The notes beneath the pieces were generated by a model, which was not told where the DNA came from, made no database searches, and saw nothing but the letters and a program-made list of their open reading frames with translations. From contig NC_059406.1 of NCBI RefSeq assembly GCF_905220565.1, positions 9,062,001-9,126,000 on the forward strand: 64,000 bases of DNA. The letters run 5' to 3'. The number at the start of each line of letters is the position of its first letter. The first letter of the stretch is position 1. Positions 1-13,700 of the stretch are shown here, piece by piece. The stretch is from Melitaea cinxia (taxonomy: Eukaryota; Arthropoda; Insecta; Lepidoptera; Nymphalidae). Made by a program: the position numbers and the translations under genes.

Positions 1-1598
1 TTTTTAACAATTGCATTTAGATATAATGGTATAATTAGTATCCTAATGGGGCTGTAATTAATAATGCACAAAATGCATTTTTGTATATTGGATAGAGTAT
101 CATTCTGTAATATTTTAGGCAAGTATGTTGCTAGTATGTGACAACATATTTACATTATTTTTGAGACATAATACAAAATTTGTGGTGTTTGTTTTAGTCA
201 TTTTGAGTGAAATAAGAAATCTCAAAATCCCCTGTGACATAACTCACTTTACGTCGTAATAATAGTGTTGGTGACTATGATGATTAATTATTTATGAAAG
301 TAATTATGACCTATTTACAAGAAATAATTTCATTTTTATTATTTATCTAATTAAATTATTAATAATATGGAATTATGTTTTGTAATAATTGGATATTTAT
401 TAGTAAGGAAGTAATTGCAGTGCATTACACATTTACATTTACATTTTTAAGTAAACTGAGATTTGAGATTGACTTTATAAGAATTAAAAACAAAATATTG
501 TGAAAGAATTTTATTAGGTTCTAATGTAGACAATATTATCTACTTATCAATATTGATGCTCTTTAAGATAATCATTAGCCTTATTTTTTTCTCTAGGTAT
601 AATACATTTATTTATATTTGCGTTTTTATTTAAATAAAATGTAATACTTACTACAGCAAAAAATTTATATTTTCTTTATTTGAATTTTGTTATTTATTTG
701 GTTAAAAATTGATATTTATCAAACTTTAGCAGCTGGTTGTTACCTGGAACCTATCTTTTTTCATTGTGTATGCTATATTTAATATTATTATTATATCCTA
801 ATACTATTTACAAAAGATAAATAATCAATTTTAAAAGGCCAACCAATGGCGAGATAACCATCCAACTGCTGGTTTTGAAATACACAGGCCGAAGACGGGC
901 AGCAGCGTCTTTGGTGTGACAAAGCCAGCTCTGCGGTCACCAACCCGCCTGCCCAGCGTGGTGACTATTGGCAAAGCACATGGGTTCATGCCCTTTTTGG
1001 CACGATCTTATGGAGGCCTATGTCCAGCAGTGGACTGCAATGGGCTGAAATGATGATGATGAAATAATCAATAGAACAAAACCGATGACTTGTGAAACAC
1101 CCATAAAAAATACATATGGCTGATTCCATTTGTTGGTATTGATCTATTCAGTGTCAGAAAGAATGTTGTGGAGCACAAACACAGCACAATCTTTTCAAGT
1201 AATTATAGACTATTGCCATCGAAGTAAAAAAAATTTTTTTGTTCATGTTTTCTTGTTGTATCTTGTTTTAAAAAAAAATTATTTAGTTACTGCCATTTGC
1301 AGTCAAGGTTTTAACTTTTTTTTTCTCTGTTTTCTCCCTTTTTTTGTTTCCCCCTTTTTTCATTTGAACTGAGAATTTAAGCTTATACAAAAATATACAA
1401 ATATAAAGGTTTAATATATAAATAAAAATTTGTTTTAAATACAGAACAAGTTTGCTCTCATTACACAATGATTTCGATCCATATGAGTGTAGCGCAAGAT
1501 AATGGTTCACATTTCGCACTTATAATATGCAATTATATTTTAAGTTTTTTGTTTTTGTTATTAAAAATATGGTTTTTATATTTAATTATTTGTTGCAG
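1..1598 (+). other. Upstream intron of the CREB3-like gene
   Basis: Very AT-rich sequence with no supported exon. It contains a LINE 3' end at about 836-1063 and long T runs near 1311-1360. It precedes a phase-0 acceptor, so it should be intron. Confidence 0.6.
836..1063 (+). mobile_element. Truncated LINE 3' end with ATG-repeat tail (family R)
   Basis: Begins in the AACCAATGGCGAGATAACC region and ends CAGTGGACTGCAATGGGCTG followed by ATGATGATGATG. The same consensus recurs at 22410-22710, 46010-46125 (reverse), 49535-49650 and 51325-51625. The simple-repeat tail and shared 3' end suggest an RTE-type LINE or a SINE using that tail; the clade is inferred, not shown. Confidence 0.75.
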
Positions 1599-1780
1599 TC
1601 TGATTCCTGGCAGACTTCGGATGACTTCCTGGAAAATATATTTTCTTTAGAGCAGGGGTCGTTGAACTTTTTAGAAGAATCACTGCCTGATTTAAATCTA
1701 ACCACTGACAATGCATCTCAGCCAGAAGGACTCAGTAGTTCATGCTCAGACAGTGGACTATCTAGTGACCCAGCAGAATT
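1599..1780 (+). CDS. CREB3L: CREB3-like gene, first exon in window (activation region)
   Basis: The acceptor is TTGTTGCAG just before 1599 and the donor GTAAGT starts at 1781. The exon is 182 nt, phase 0 at its start, leaving two bases of a Phe codon. It reads SDSWQTSDDFLENIF, then an acidic, Leu-rich stretch ending in a Ser-rich SSSCSDSGLSSDPAE. This resembles the N-terminal transactivation region of CREB3 proteins. No start codon of the gene is seen upstream, so the exon is internal. Confidence 0.85.
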
Positions 1781-4700
1781 GTAAGTATCAACAATTTTAT
1801 ACTGACTATACTAACGCTAGAGTATAATTGGAAACATGTTTTTGTACGTAATTGTGTACAATTGTTGTGTGACTTGTTCTATTATGCTACTAAAATGTAA
1901 CAAGTTTAGTAATTTTTATAATCACACATCTGTTAAAAAAATGTTATGCTAAAAGGAGAGATACACTTAGCATTGCTCTCTGTTTATGATAAAGATTATA
2001 AAGTGGAAGAAAATTTTAATATCTTGTTCTTGCTAAAATCTACAAATAACGACATGCAAAGATAGAAAGGCTTGTTTATTGATAAAATATAAGTAATTGT
2101 AAATTCTATGAGAATTTGTATATTATTTAATTTTATCAGGTATGCATGATCCACATAGGCCTTTAATGTGACTGAATCTTTTATAATTATTAACCCCACG
2201 ATATAAAGGCTTCATGACACCTTTTTTTAAATCAATCTATGTTCAACTAAGATTAGCGTATTAAAATTAATAAACTTTTCGTTTTACTGTATTTGTTTAG
2301 TTTTTTGTTATTTAAATATTTTTTAATTGTGTAATTGACTAATAAAAAAATTGTAATACTCGAAAGCAATAAATGTACATTGGAAAAAAATTATGATTGC
2401 ACCTAAAAAAAATTTTTTTTTCACTACATCTATACTAATATTATAAAGCTGAAGAGTTTGTTTGTTTGTTTGAACGTGCTAATCTCATGAACTACTGGTC
2501 CGATTTAAAGAAATCTTTCAGTGTTAGATAGCCCGTTTATCAAGGAAGGCATATATAGGCTATAGATCATCACACTAAGCAATCAATAGGATCGGAGCAC
2601 TAATGAAGAATGTTTCAAAATTGGGGATTTTCGAAGTGAAACTTTTTTAGGCGCATGAGAGTAAAATTTTTACGGATGAAACGGCAAAGTTTTTGTCGGT
2701 GGCGCTGAAACGGAAATCTAAAATATCTAAAATATAAATCGGAAAAGTTTGCCAATGAAGTTTCACTTCTGACGTGTAGTACGTACGCCGTTATTTTTTT
2801 CAAGTAACTATTCACTACACTAAGTCGCGGAAAGTAACAAACTGTATTCCAAGCAAAGTGCGCACTATTATTTATAACTCGCTAGTCAAATGTGTTAGAA
2901 TATTTAATTGAGGTATGGGGTTCAGCAGCGGTAACTAATTTATATTCACTTCAAAGAGTCCAAAATAAAATAATTAAAATTCTATTCCATTATCACCACC
3001 TAACTCCTACAAAAACCTTATACGAAAAAACCAAATTATTAAATATTAGACAGCTATATATTTATTATACTTGTATTCTTATCAAAAACATTACAACTAA
3101 CTCGATTCAAACTAATATACAACTAAAGAAAAAAACAATGTCACATAATTTGAGAAATAAGAACAAACTTGAGCTTATCAGCGTACGCACTAATTACGGT
3201 AAAAAAACCATATTGTTCGAAGGAGCACAGCTGTTCAATAGATTGCCGGCCGATATTAAAGAATGCGATAACGTGAATACATTTAAAAATAAGCTTAAGA
3301 AATATGTATGTTCACACACTGTAACTTCTAATACTCTAGAGGTAACTTGACTTTATTGTGTTATTATTTTTAACTTTGTATCTCATTATAAGTGGACTGT
3401 GAGTTCTTATGAGAAATAAATTTCTTTAAACCGAACTAGCTAAAATATAAAAATTAAAAAATAAAGCCGAGGTGTACATTGCCAGCCATTTTTTTTTTAC
3501 GAAAAAAGAATCGAAGTTGCACAAGTTCACAAAGCCAACAATTACATCAGACAGCTATTAGGACGTAAAACTAGTTGTGTATAATACCGTAACTCGAGTT
3601 TTGTGACTCAGTTCCCTCCATTAGGAATGCGCACCACGAAAGCGCGGTTAGAATGTTTAATCTTGTGAAGTACTTGACACTGTATTTGTTTTAAGTTCAA
3701 GTTTGATACAATTATATTTACTTTTAGCGATTTTAATTTAAGGCTTAAGGATGGAGGAGGAAGGAAGGAACAGGATTACAATATATACGTTATTTTTAAT
3801 GCTAAGAATATGATCACACATGACCTTGGCGAATTGGTGTAAAATTGACATAGTTGAAGCCATATAGCGAATAAATTAATTAAATTTGATATGAATGTCT
3901 CTTTATTTCATTTTACTTCCGACTATCCAACATGCATTTTACTTTAGTTCAAAGTCTTGTATGATGAGAAATAGAATACAAAAATTCACAATGTGAAATA
4001 AGAATTGGTAGGTAACCCAATATGCGCTATTAGACAATAGAGTTGAGCCAGAACCTAGTTCAGAGCCGTCTATCGTTGCGCGTACTAATGAGTATAATTT
4101 TGAGAATTATGTATAATCTAAGTATATATTGCATAGTAACAGATTAAACTTGTATAATTTAATATCGATGACCATAAGTACATTACAATTATCAATATTA
4201 ATAAAATTCGATAAACATATTTATTTTTTATTTATTTATTTACATAAAATTAATCACTACGGATTTACCACTTACACTAATTAACATAAGCATATAAGAT
4301 AAGCCCTCTTTTCTTTAGGCTACTTTATATCTAGACCAATTAGGTTTGTCTATTATCAACCCTTCACGATGGCTTCGGCGTCCTATTTCTATTCAGATCG
4401 ACGTACGGCTATCAAACGTTATAAGTTTTATTGGCAACGATAATCACTGACAATAATATTTATTTATTAGGGTTTTATTATTTTAATGAGCAAATTACAC
4501 GCTCTTCTTTCTTCATTCTTGTTGTTAATTAACCATCTCAGTCAGTAGACAAAAATTTGCTTGTCTGTCCCTTTCGTTGGTCTTTGTTACAACTTACTGT
4601 TTAACTATACTTAAATTAGTGTGATTTAAGAGATTATTACTCAAGAAATGCCTCAGCATTAATTTATTACTTTTGCATATTAAGTGAAACAGAAGATATA

Positions 4701-7700
4701 CTTATAGTAGTCCTCTCTGTAGACTCATTAAGTAACAAAGAATAATTAAGGAATTGTTATACTATTTATAGTAGGTTACAAACGACTTCTTTTAGTTTTA
4801 CACTCATCACATTTTATTTACAATAATACTCCTTAAAATTCATACGTATTATATCGTTATGTTCTGTTTCAAAGCTCGCAAGTAATTAATTGTATAGATG
4901 TATTCAATTTATTCGTTTAACTTTCTTTTTTATAATAATTTAGGCATTTATGGCGCACAAACTGTTGTTACTGTACTGACATTGTATGACGGTAAATGGA
5001 AACCATTTACTTTTATTTAACATTAATGGGTAGACATGAATGTATATTAAAAACTAGTCGATACCCGTGACTTTGTCTACTTTACTCTTATGTATGTGTG
5101 TATAAAATGATTTTACTAGAATTATTTATATATAATAATTAATATCTTCACTTCCAGAAGATGTATTAAAATTTAAAATAAAACCTCCATAAGTTTTTTA
5201 ATATTCTTCAACTTAGGTGTTTCCTGATGACGGAATAAATATACAGACAGACTAAAATTCTAAAAACCTAAAAAAAATAATTTTAGACAATAAAAAAAAA
5301 GGAAAAAACACATTTTTCGACATTATTTATTTAAACAATCATCGCAAATGCTTAATTTGCAACTAATTCGCCTTTATAAGATATACATCGATAGATATAC
5401 CTATTTGTTTTAATATATTTTATCTTATCAGTTTTTGAGGTCACCACATGTTACCGAGGTCTCGGCAACTGTTTAAATTATATTTGCATATCGTTTTAAC
5501 TGACTACCTTTGATTCTCCGTTGTTTGATTAACGTGTAAATTGAGAATTTGGTCGATCTTATTGAACGAGTAACCGATTTTATAACGAAGTTTATATAAT
5601 ATGCGTATTTCTGGTAGGATTTATCAACAGTAAGCAAAACAAATTCTTAGGACCTGATTCACCTCAACAAAATATGTATTGAGTTCACAAGTTGCGATTA
5701 GAAAAACGTGACAAAAAAAAATTGAATAAAAAAAAAATATTTTTTGATTGTTGTATTAGCAGCCGACGAAACGGGCCCTGTGAATACGTATTACATTGCG
5801 ATACAATTAAAACGTCATCTTCAATGTTAAAAGTATATAATGCGTTCATATTTTGCCGTTCAAGTTTTAAGTACTTCCTACCTTTCACTCGTTCAAGACT
5901 TCGAAATATTTGGTTGCATTTACGATTTCTCCTGTAAATATAATAAAAATATATTTCTGTACAGTATGAATATAATTTTTATAATCATTATTTATTTAAA
6001 TGAGTTTGATCACGAAGTGATTATGTCACTCCTCCCTATAGGAGCAGCTTCTATACAATTAACCTCTAATACAATATATTTATTACAAATATCGACGTCT
6101 TAATCCTATTAACACTAATTTGTAATAAGTAGCATTCATGCCTCTCCAGACGTTGGAAAGACCAGAATTCTATTCCATATTCCTGTATCAAAAGAATTTA
6201 CAGTACGATTATAATTGTATAAAATTGTAATGACATTCTAGTTACATCTATTTGATAATCAAATGACGCAATGCCCTGAAATACTAGTAACATATATATG
6301 TATCATATAAGCAGCGGTCAGTACAAATACAACTAGTATTTCGCAACTTTACATCTAATAAATGAAGTCTAATTGTCTACATGAAAATTAATTTAACAAA
6401 AACCACTTTTTGCTTATCTTCTTAAGAAAATATATAATTTAATTAACATAAATAAATACATAATATTTGTGTCCAACGTAATTATATTTATTCCATTTCA
6501 TATGAATTTTTATGAAATAAATTTTTTCATCTATCTTTTGAAAATATGTATAAAAAAGACAATAAAATACAACTAGAAGGTCCACTTCAAAGTTAAGGTA
6601 TAAAAAAAGTTTTAATACATTGCTGTATGTTTATAATATATTTGCTGGAATATTTAGTGTTAGTAATGTATAAAGTAATAAAATAATTTTTAACAAAAAA
6701 AAAACTGACTTCAAACAGGAAACTAAAAAGTGAAAAATAAATTTACTTAATACAAAGTAATTCGTATTTTGATTTAGTTAATCAGAAATGGTTAAATAAA
6801 TATTTTATAATTTTGAAGTCGCCCGTACGACTTGAAAGTTTCCCTCGATTTCTCTGGGATCCCATCATCAGATCCTGGTTTCCTTATCATGGTACCAAAC
6901 TAGGGATATCTCCTTTCCAACAAAAAAAGAATTGTCAAAATCGGTTGATAAACTTGACTTTTGCACGACAATGACCTTATTACGGAATGAGCTAGGTTCA
7001 GAGGTTTCGTCATTCTGCGGTTTTCTGCTACGCATGGTTCGTAAAAGTAGCCTTACAAGGATCTCTTTCATCTTTACGATACATGGTCATGTAGTTAATA
7101 AATATCAATACTATTAAACGAGCAATTCTTGTATATGTATATATATATATATATGTGTGTGTGTAATCTGAATCTCGGAAACGGCTCCAACGATTTTCAT
7201 GAAATTTAGTATGCAGGGAATTTCGGGGGAGATAAATAAATCTAGCTAGGATTCATTTTTTGAAAATGTCGTTTTATACCAGTTTTTAGAAAATGAAAAA
7301 ACGGCTACAATATCGTTAGAATACGAAAGAAAATTTCGCGAATGTCAATAAAGTTGTAACAGCTTAGGTGGGAAATCGGCCGGTTGCGATCGGCCGTAAA
7401 GACCACGGTTCAAATCCTCAAATTTACATATCGATTTTTTTTTCTAATTGTACTAGTTATATTATTAATTCATATTTTATCTCTATTATTTTTTAATTTT
7501 TTTTTTTATTTTTGATTTTTTTATATTAGTTTATATTTTTTATTATTGTCGGTAAAAAAATGTTATTTATATTTTATAAATATGTAATTCGTATTTAAAT
7601 ATGATTTCCAAAAAATACGATTTACTAAAAATACCGAGCTAAGCTCAGTCACCTAGGTACTGATTATTATTTACATAAGGCAAAGTTTACATTGAATATA

Positions 7701-10700
7701 GTTTAATTTAAGTGTTATTTTATTTTCTCTCACTTTATTTATCGTTGCTTCACACTGCCCGCTGGGCCAATCGAAGCTCTGATATTTTTTGGGTCAAACA
7801 TTTAACTTATACACTAATTTTATGCCTATATGGACTTTGCAATGATTGTTTTAATGTATTAAATAAAAAGATACGAATATGTTTAAAAAAAAATACTATG
7901 TTATAATAAAAATAATAAATTAGTAAATTAATTTAAAAAAACATAAAAGATAATTAGTAAATTAATTAAATCTCTTTATTATATTTCTTATTCAAATTTT
8001 ATACGAATAAAAAAGTAAAAGTAGATACAGATTTCTAGTGATTTAATATCTATAACGGCCAGCAACTGGTCCACGTACAGCGCTGATATTATATTCGTTA
8101 TGTAAGATAGCGTAAAGGTTATAAATATGATAAGTTTAAGAAAAAAACGTGTTCTGAGACACGTTTGGTGAGTTCCTTTATATCATTAGAAAATTTACAT
8201 CGAAGCCTCGTTTTTGCTTATAAGCTTATTAACCTAAAATTTATATTATAAGGGTACATATAATTATGTATTACGAGTATAAGTCCCAATAATATACTGA
8301 TCTCGAGGTTTGTTTGTTACAGATATTTTTTACATAAAGTTCATACGAATTATGTCAGTAATCTATATTACACAAGCAAAATTAAAAATAGGTACCTTAG
8401 GTATTTATTATAGATAATTCTGTCCATCGATAGTATATTAAAATGCAAGTTTTTCAAAAGTTCCTTTATAATATCGATCGGTTTCATATTAAACCAGTTG
8501 TTTACAGTAAAACATAAAAGGCAAGATAATAATTTTACATTTATGGCTGTAAGTACCTGTTTCCACGGTCAGTGGGATTCTGTGAAAATATCCTTGATGA
8601 AATACCATTTTTTTTTTCATTACGGGAGACTCCTCTGATAAAAATTACTCGATGCTGCACAATCTATATAAGTATATATATCTGTCTCGCTCGTTATATA
8701 TTCCGTGATATCATTTATCACAATTTTAAAATGTGTTACTATGAACAAATGATTCTCGTATCCTTTTTTGATAAATTTCGTTTAACTTAAAAATTAGTCT
8801 CCTAGCCTGTTCCCTAGGCAAACTTCTGCAGATTTTGAGCAGGATTACCTGCTTTGTGCCCTACCATGTTCGAAATCTAACAGTTTGTGAGAAGAACTAA
8901 TCGTTTTTATTTTTTAAATATAGGAACCACGCTATAAACAATAATTATACACATTAAAAATAAGGGCGTCGATGAGGTCCATAATCTGAACACTTTTTAA
9001 CGCTACAGTTTTATGTCTTTACTAGCAATACCCGCGCGAATAATTCGCACTAAATATAACTAAAAAATTTACCGACCGTCAATCATGTTGATGTTATTTC
9101 AAAATTAAAGCCGTCATATATATAATTTTAATAATTATTTATTTTACAAAAACAACAGCAATAATTTATTATTGCTGTTGTTTTTTAGTTTTGGACGCCG
9201 GTAGAGAGATACCGTAGATGCCGGAGAGGCAAATATCTTAACCTTAGCGTAATAATTTATATGATTCTGTATACTTATTCAAATTATGAGATTAATAGGT
9301 ACCCGTATAACATTTCCTAACTGCATTAAAATATGAAATTTTTGGAAATTCCTTATATATCTTGTCTTATATCAACATTGTTTATAGGTGTTTATGATTT
9401 TATTTCTAGCATGAATGAGTTATAACGAAAATTTTTCGTATTGTACATGTACGAGCTCGTAAGTGCTATTACATGTTTGTATAAAACTCGTCGTTTTGCT
9501 CATAATGAGAAATTAATTAACTTTGCATTTATATTTTTAATTATTTTCTTTTGTTTTAATTTAGTGAAAAATAGAATATTTTAAAATGTTTTTTTTTTAT
9601 TTTTAATTTCGTGTGCTTGATTCAGTATTAAGCACAGAACACTAGCATTGATTAAAACGGGTTTTTCGACATTTCTCTTTTGTCAGTATTGTATTTAATA
9701 GATTCTTTGTTACTTTTTAATACAAAAGTGAATGAATTTAATTAAAGTTGTTTTTCTTTTATTTTTATCGTCTTGCAACAATTATTGTGATCATATAAAA
9801 TTATTCATAAACTCAAGAAATAATTTAGCTTCAGAACCTCCTTAAAAACAGGTTTTTATGATGGTTCATTTAAAAATATTGTTCTAGTGACTTCGAGCAG
9901 CAGCTATCACCGTTCCTCATCCAGAATTCCTGTGATGAGGATCTCTCAGCGCCCGTGTTGGAACCGATGAGCCCCTGCAACACGCAGGACGTTATCATTC
10001 AAGACACGAATGACACATCGAACAGTTCCACGGAAGTACAGGAAACGTTCGACATGCTCGACTTCGAGCAGAACGTTGTCCCCGGCTTCCTGAACAACAG
10101 TACATTCCAAAGTCCTGGTATGTTTTGATTCGTATCGTAATAACTGTCTGTTTTGATCGTTTCTATATATCGTTTGTTATCAAACAAAAAAAAAAGAACT
10201 TCAAACAGACATTAGGGATAGCACAAAAACTACTTATCAGATCTTGCTCAAATTAATTTCAAAATAAAATATGGCCACCTTATGAATCGAAAAAGAATCC
10301 TCAAAATCGGTTCATATAGTAAAGTTATAAGGTGGATGATACACACATGAAAATACAATCGAACTTAGAACCTTCTTTTTTTAATCTGTTAAAAAGTTTG
10401 GTTTTGCTCACAATCCATTCCGTCCGTCTGTCCGGCCGAAGAAAACGATTCGAATGATTTTGAATATACACAAATGAAAATACAATCGAATTTAGAACCT
10501 TCTTTTTTTATCTGTTATAAAGTTTGGTTTTGCTCAAAATCCATTCCGTACGTCCGTCCGGCCGAAGAAAACGATTCGAACGATTTTGAATATAGGAACC
10601 GTGCTTAACAAGATCGTGGAAAGTTAAAGATAAAATAGATCAAATTTCCGTCTATCAGCGTTATCAAACATTCTCTTGTATTATCTTTGTATGGATACAG

Positions 10701-13700
10701 ACGAAGACGATAAAATGCGTCACGCTTAAAGACTCTTTTGACAAACTTTTTGTCTGGGATTCCGGAACACAAGACGACATCAAAAATGTGACTCAAACCT
10801 GTATTAATGTTTGTCACGGCAACTACAGAATTCTTGACCCTATTTAATTGTGTATCAAAGCGATGACCACTAGGTTACTGTTAGTCACAAACACGATAAC
10901 ATGATGACAATATTGCAGTATATAAGTAATTATACAATAATAATATTATGTTATACAATATAATTACAATATTTACCTCCAATTAATTTTTATTTTGCAT
11001 TCATGTAATCTATGCTTAATTGAACTAAACCTGCAAGCTAAATGCAAGTACGTAAGTGTAGAAAAACGAAATACCTACTTTGTAATGTTATAGGACATAA
11101 AATGGTTCTAAAAGAAAAATTCATGATTATATTATTTTAACCAAATTTTAACTTGATCAAAATTCGATTAGGATGAAATACCTTCCCTCGCGAGTTTGAA
11201 CAGATGTTTTTGAAAATGTCCTTGTTTTGTTAGCATTTTATTTGTTGCCTCGGTATTGCGTTATACCATAGCACAGTGTGAGTGAGAACAAGTCATAATT
11301 ATTATTAACACGTTTAGTCTCATGTAACTGAATACCGGTAATGATAAAATTATTTCGGTATCTTGAATACATTTAGAAAATTATTTAGGCGTTAATTCTA
11401 TCGCAGGATGCTGTAATTGCTTTATTGAAGACGATTCATTGAAACATGATACGACGCTGAACATACAATTTTGTAAGGAATAATGTTGATTTAGTGTTTT
11501 CGAAATGGAATAATAATTTTATGTCGAAAAATAAATTACTACAATTCTAAACACTTTAAATTTTAAGTTTGTAGTCAATTTTCGCCTCGAGAGTGGATGT
11601 AATATATATATTTATTTATATATACTTTTATTATGAAAAAAGTATGTATCTATATATCATTCAACTGTTACCTAAAACACATGCCTACCGTAGGAACAGA
11701 CGACCGTGTGTATACGTTAAACTCATATGTTGTATTTTTTTCTTAGATAAAGTTGATAGAAAACGCCGTCTCACCCACACACAACAAGTCGTCCAGCCGA
11801 AGGTCCAAAAGCCAACAATTAGGCTACCAGCTACATCAATCAAAAAACCCCAATTAGTCGTTAAGGCTCAACCACAGAAACCCCTTAAAGTGACCAACGT
11901 TCAAGTTATTAACCCACAAACAAAAGTGTATTCGAAGCCCGTGGAAAGCGTTGCGCCACAGAGGAGAATGATTCGCGTCGCGCCGATGGCTGGCAACCCT
12001 AGATCCATACTACTACCAGTAACAATAAAAGACATGAAAGACCTAAAATCAATCAAGATCATCAACGCCGCCGATCTCAAGAACGCGTCCAATATCAAAA
12101 TAGCTGCGGCGAATCTTCTCTCGCAGACTAAACTGCAAGATTTCAAAGTCGAGTCTCGCAGTGACTGCGATTACGATCAAAATGGCAACCCATGTGGTAA
12201 GTGCTATAATGATTCTTATTCTATTAGATATTGAGTTCAAATTCATGTACTTGTAGTAGCTAAAAGTTAAATTAATCATAAACATCAGCTGCAATTGACT
12301 GTTTGTGACTATTATTTCAACGCCGATCATTTTAATTGTATCGAACAAACGCAGCGTAGATACTTTAGTACCTAAGTCGATTGATGTCAGTTGTACTTAT
12401 TAAGGCACGCGGCTATGTGTAAATTGTCAGTAAATATGGTCATTGACCTGGCTAAATATTTTTATAGTGTCTTTGAACTCGGTAGAGGCCATCATTTTAC
12501 AACTTATCCGTTGAAATATCTTTAGAATCTTCTTGTAAAATAAAGGAAATCAATACGTTACTTTATTTTCGTATAATTAACTTACGTTTTAATACAAATA
12601 TCAATGCTTGCATGCAATGCTACATGTGAAAACTTTTTATCACAGATTATTTAATTATATTGTAAACTATCTGTGCCCGCGACTTCGTCCGCGTTTAATT
12701 AAAAAAAAAATCTTCAGTTCGCAGTTACAAATTAAATAAATTAAAAAAAAAAATAAGGAGTAGCTTAGCTGCTCCTTATTACACTGATGTAAGTAGCAGA
12801 TATCTGAATATCTGCCAGTGAAAGTCCTGTCAAAATCGGTCCATCCGTTTTAGAGATTAGCCGGAACAAACAGACAGACAGACAAAAATTGTAAAAAAAA
12901 TATATGTTATTTTGGTATATGTATACATCCATATGCATTTAGTAAAAAGCGGTTATTTTAATATTACAAACAGACACTCCAATTTTATTTATTTGTATAG
13001 ATAATTTCCTATAAATATTACTTTTTAACTTTACGAATCAACGTTGACATTCAGTGAAGGCCGTCTTCCCTGAGATAATTTTAATCAAAACAACGGATAA
13101 GTAGGAACGTTCCAATTATACAGTGCGTCACTAAGTCAAATCGAAACTATTAATATTATGTAAAAACCGCGATAACTGTTGTCACAATTCAAGTTTTGGT
13201 TCCCTAATTATTAATAATCATTAGTAATAGTCAAATGAAGTTAAACTATTTTTATCATACCTATTTATAGAAAACTTAAATGTACAAAATCTAATATAAC
13301 GTGCCACAACGACCTTCAGTAGTATGAAATGTATTGCGTGTATTCAGATTCACTCATGCCTACATAAACAGCGAGACTCTTTATAACCTGTGTTTGTACG
13401 GAGTGTTGATCAAACCCGCGACAGATATTTAATGTGACTATTGCGTTACATTGTCAATAACTCTATCATAGGATATTATGTAACGTAATATATTTTTTTT
13501 ACAATTCCATACATTTTAATTATCTGTAAATAAAGTAGTCAATCTTGTCAATTTGACTTTGTAAGCGCCTTGTTTTTAAGTGAACACCGCGTTGTAAGGA
13601 AAAAATCTATTTGATACTTTTCGACATATAAAAATTCTATGATATATTTGAAAACACACTATTCAGTTCCTTTAAGTTGGCTATCCATTTATGTATCAAT

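Larger units (their letters stand above)
1781..9887 (+). other. Large CREB3-like intron (8.1 kb)
   Basis: No exon of either gene was found. Identified contents are a helitron-like 5' piece (2429-2605), an inverted-repeat element (2633-2769), a LINE reverse-transcriptase tail (2835-3440), a degraded copy of the TTAA family (about 6690-7090), a helitron-like element (7119-7656) and an 18-bp palindrome (9148-9185). The stretches 3440-6690 and 7660-9000 are plain AT-rich sequence apart from scattered repeat scraps, for example at 5055, 8800 and 9020. Confidence 0.6.

Noticed and set aside
1440..1598. Possible extra CREB3-like exon with an ATG near 1468
   Set aside because: An AATACAG lies upstream, but the frame reaches no donor compatible with the phase-0 acceptor at 1599 and resembles no CREB3 N-terminus.
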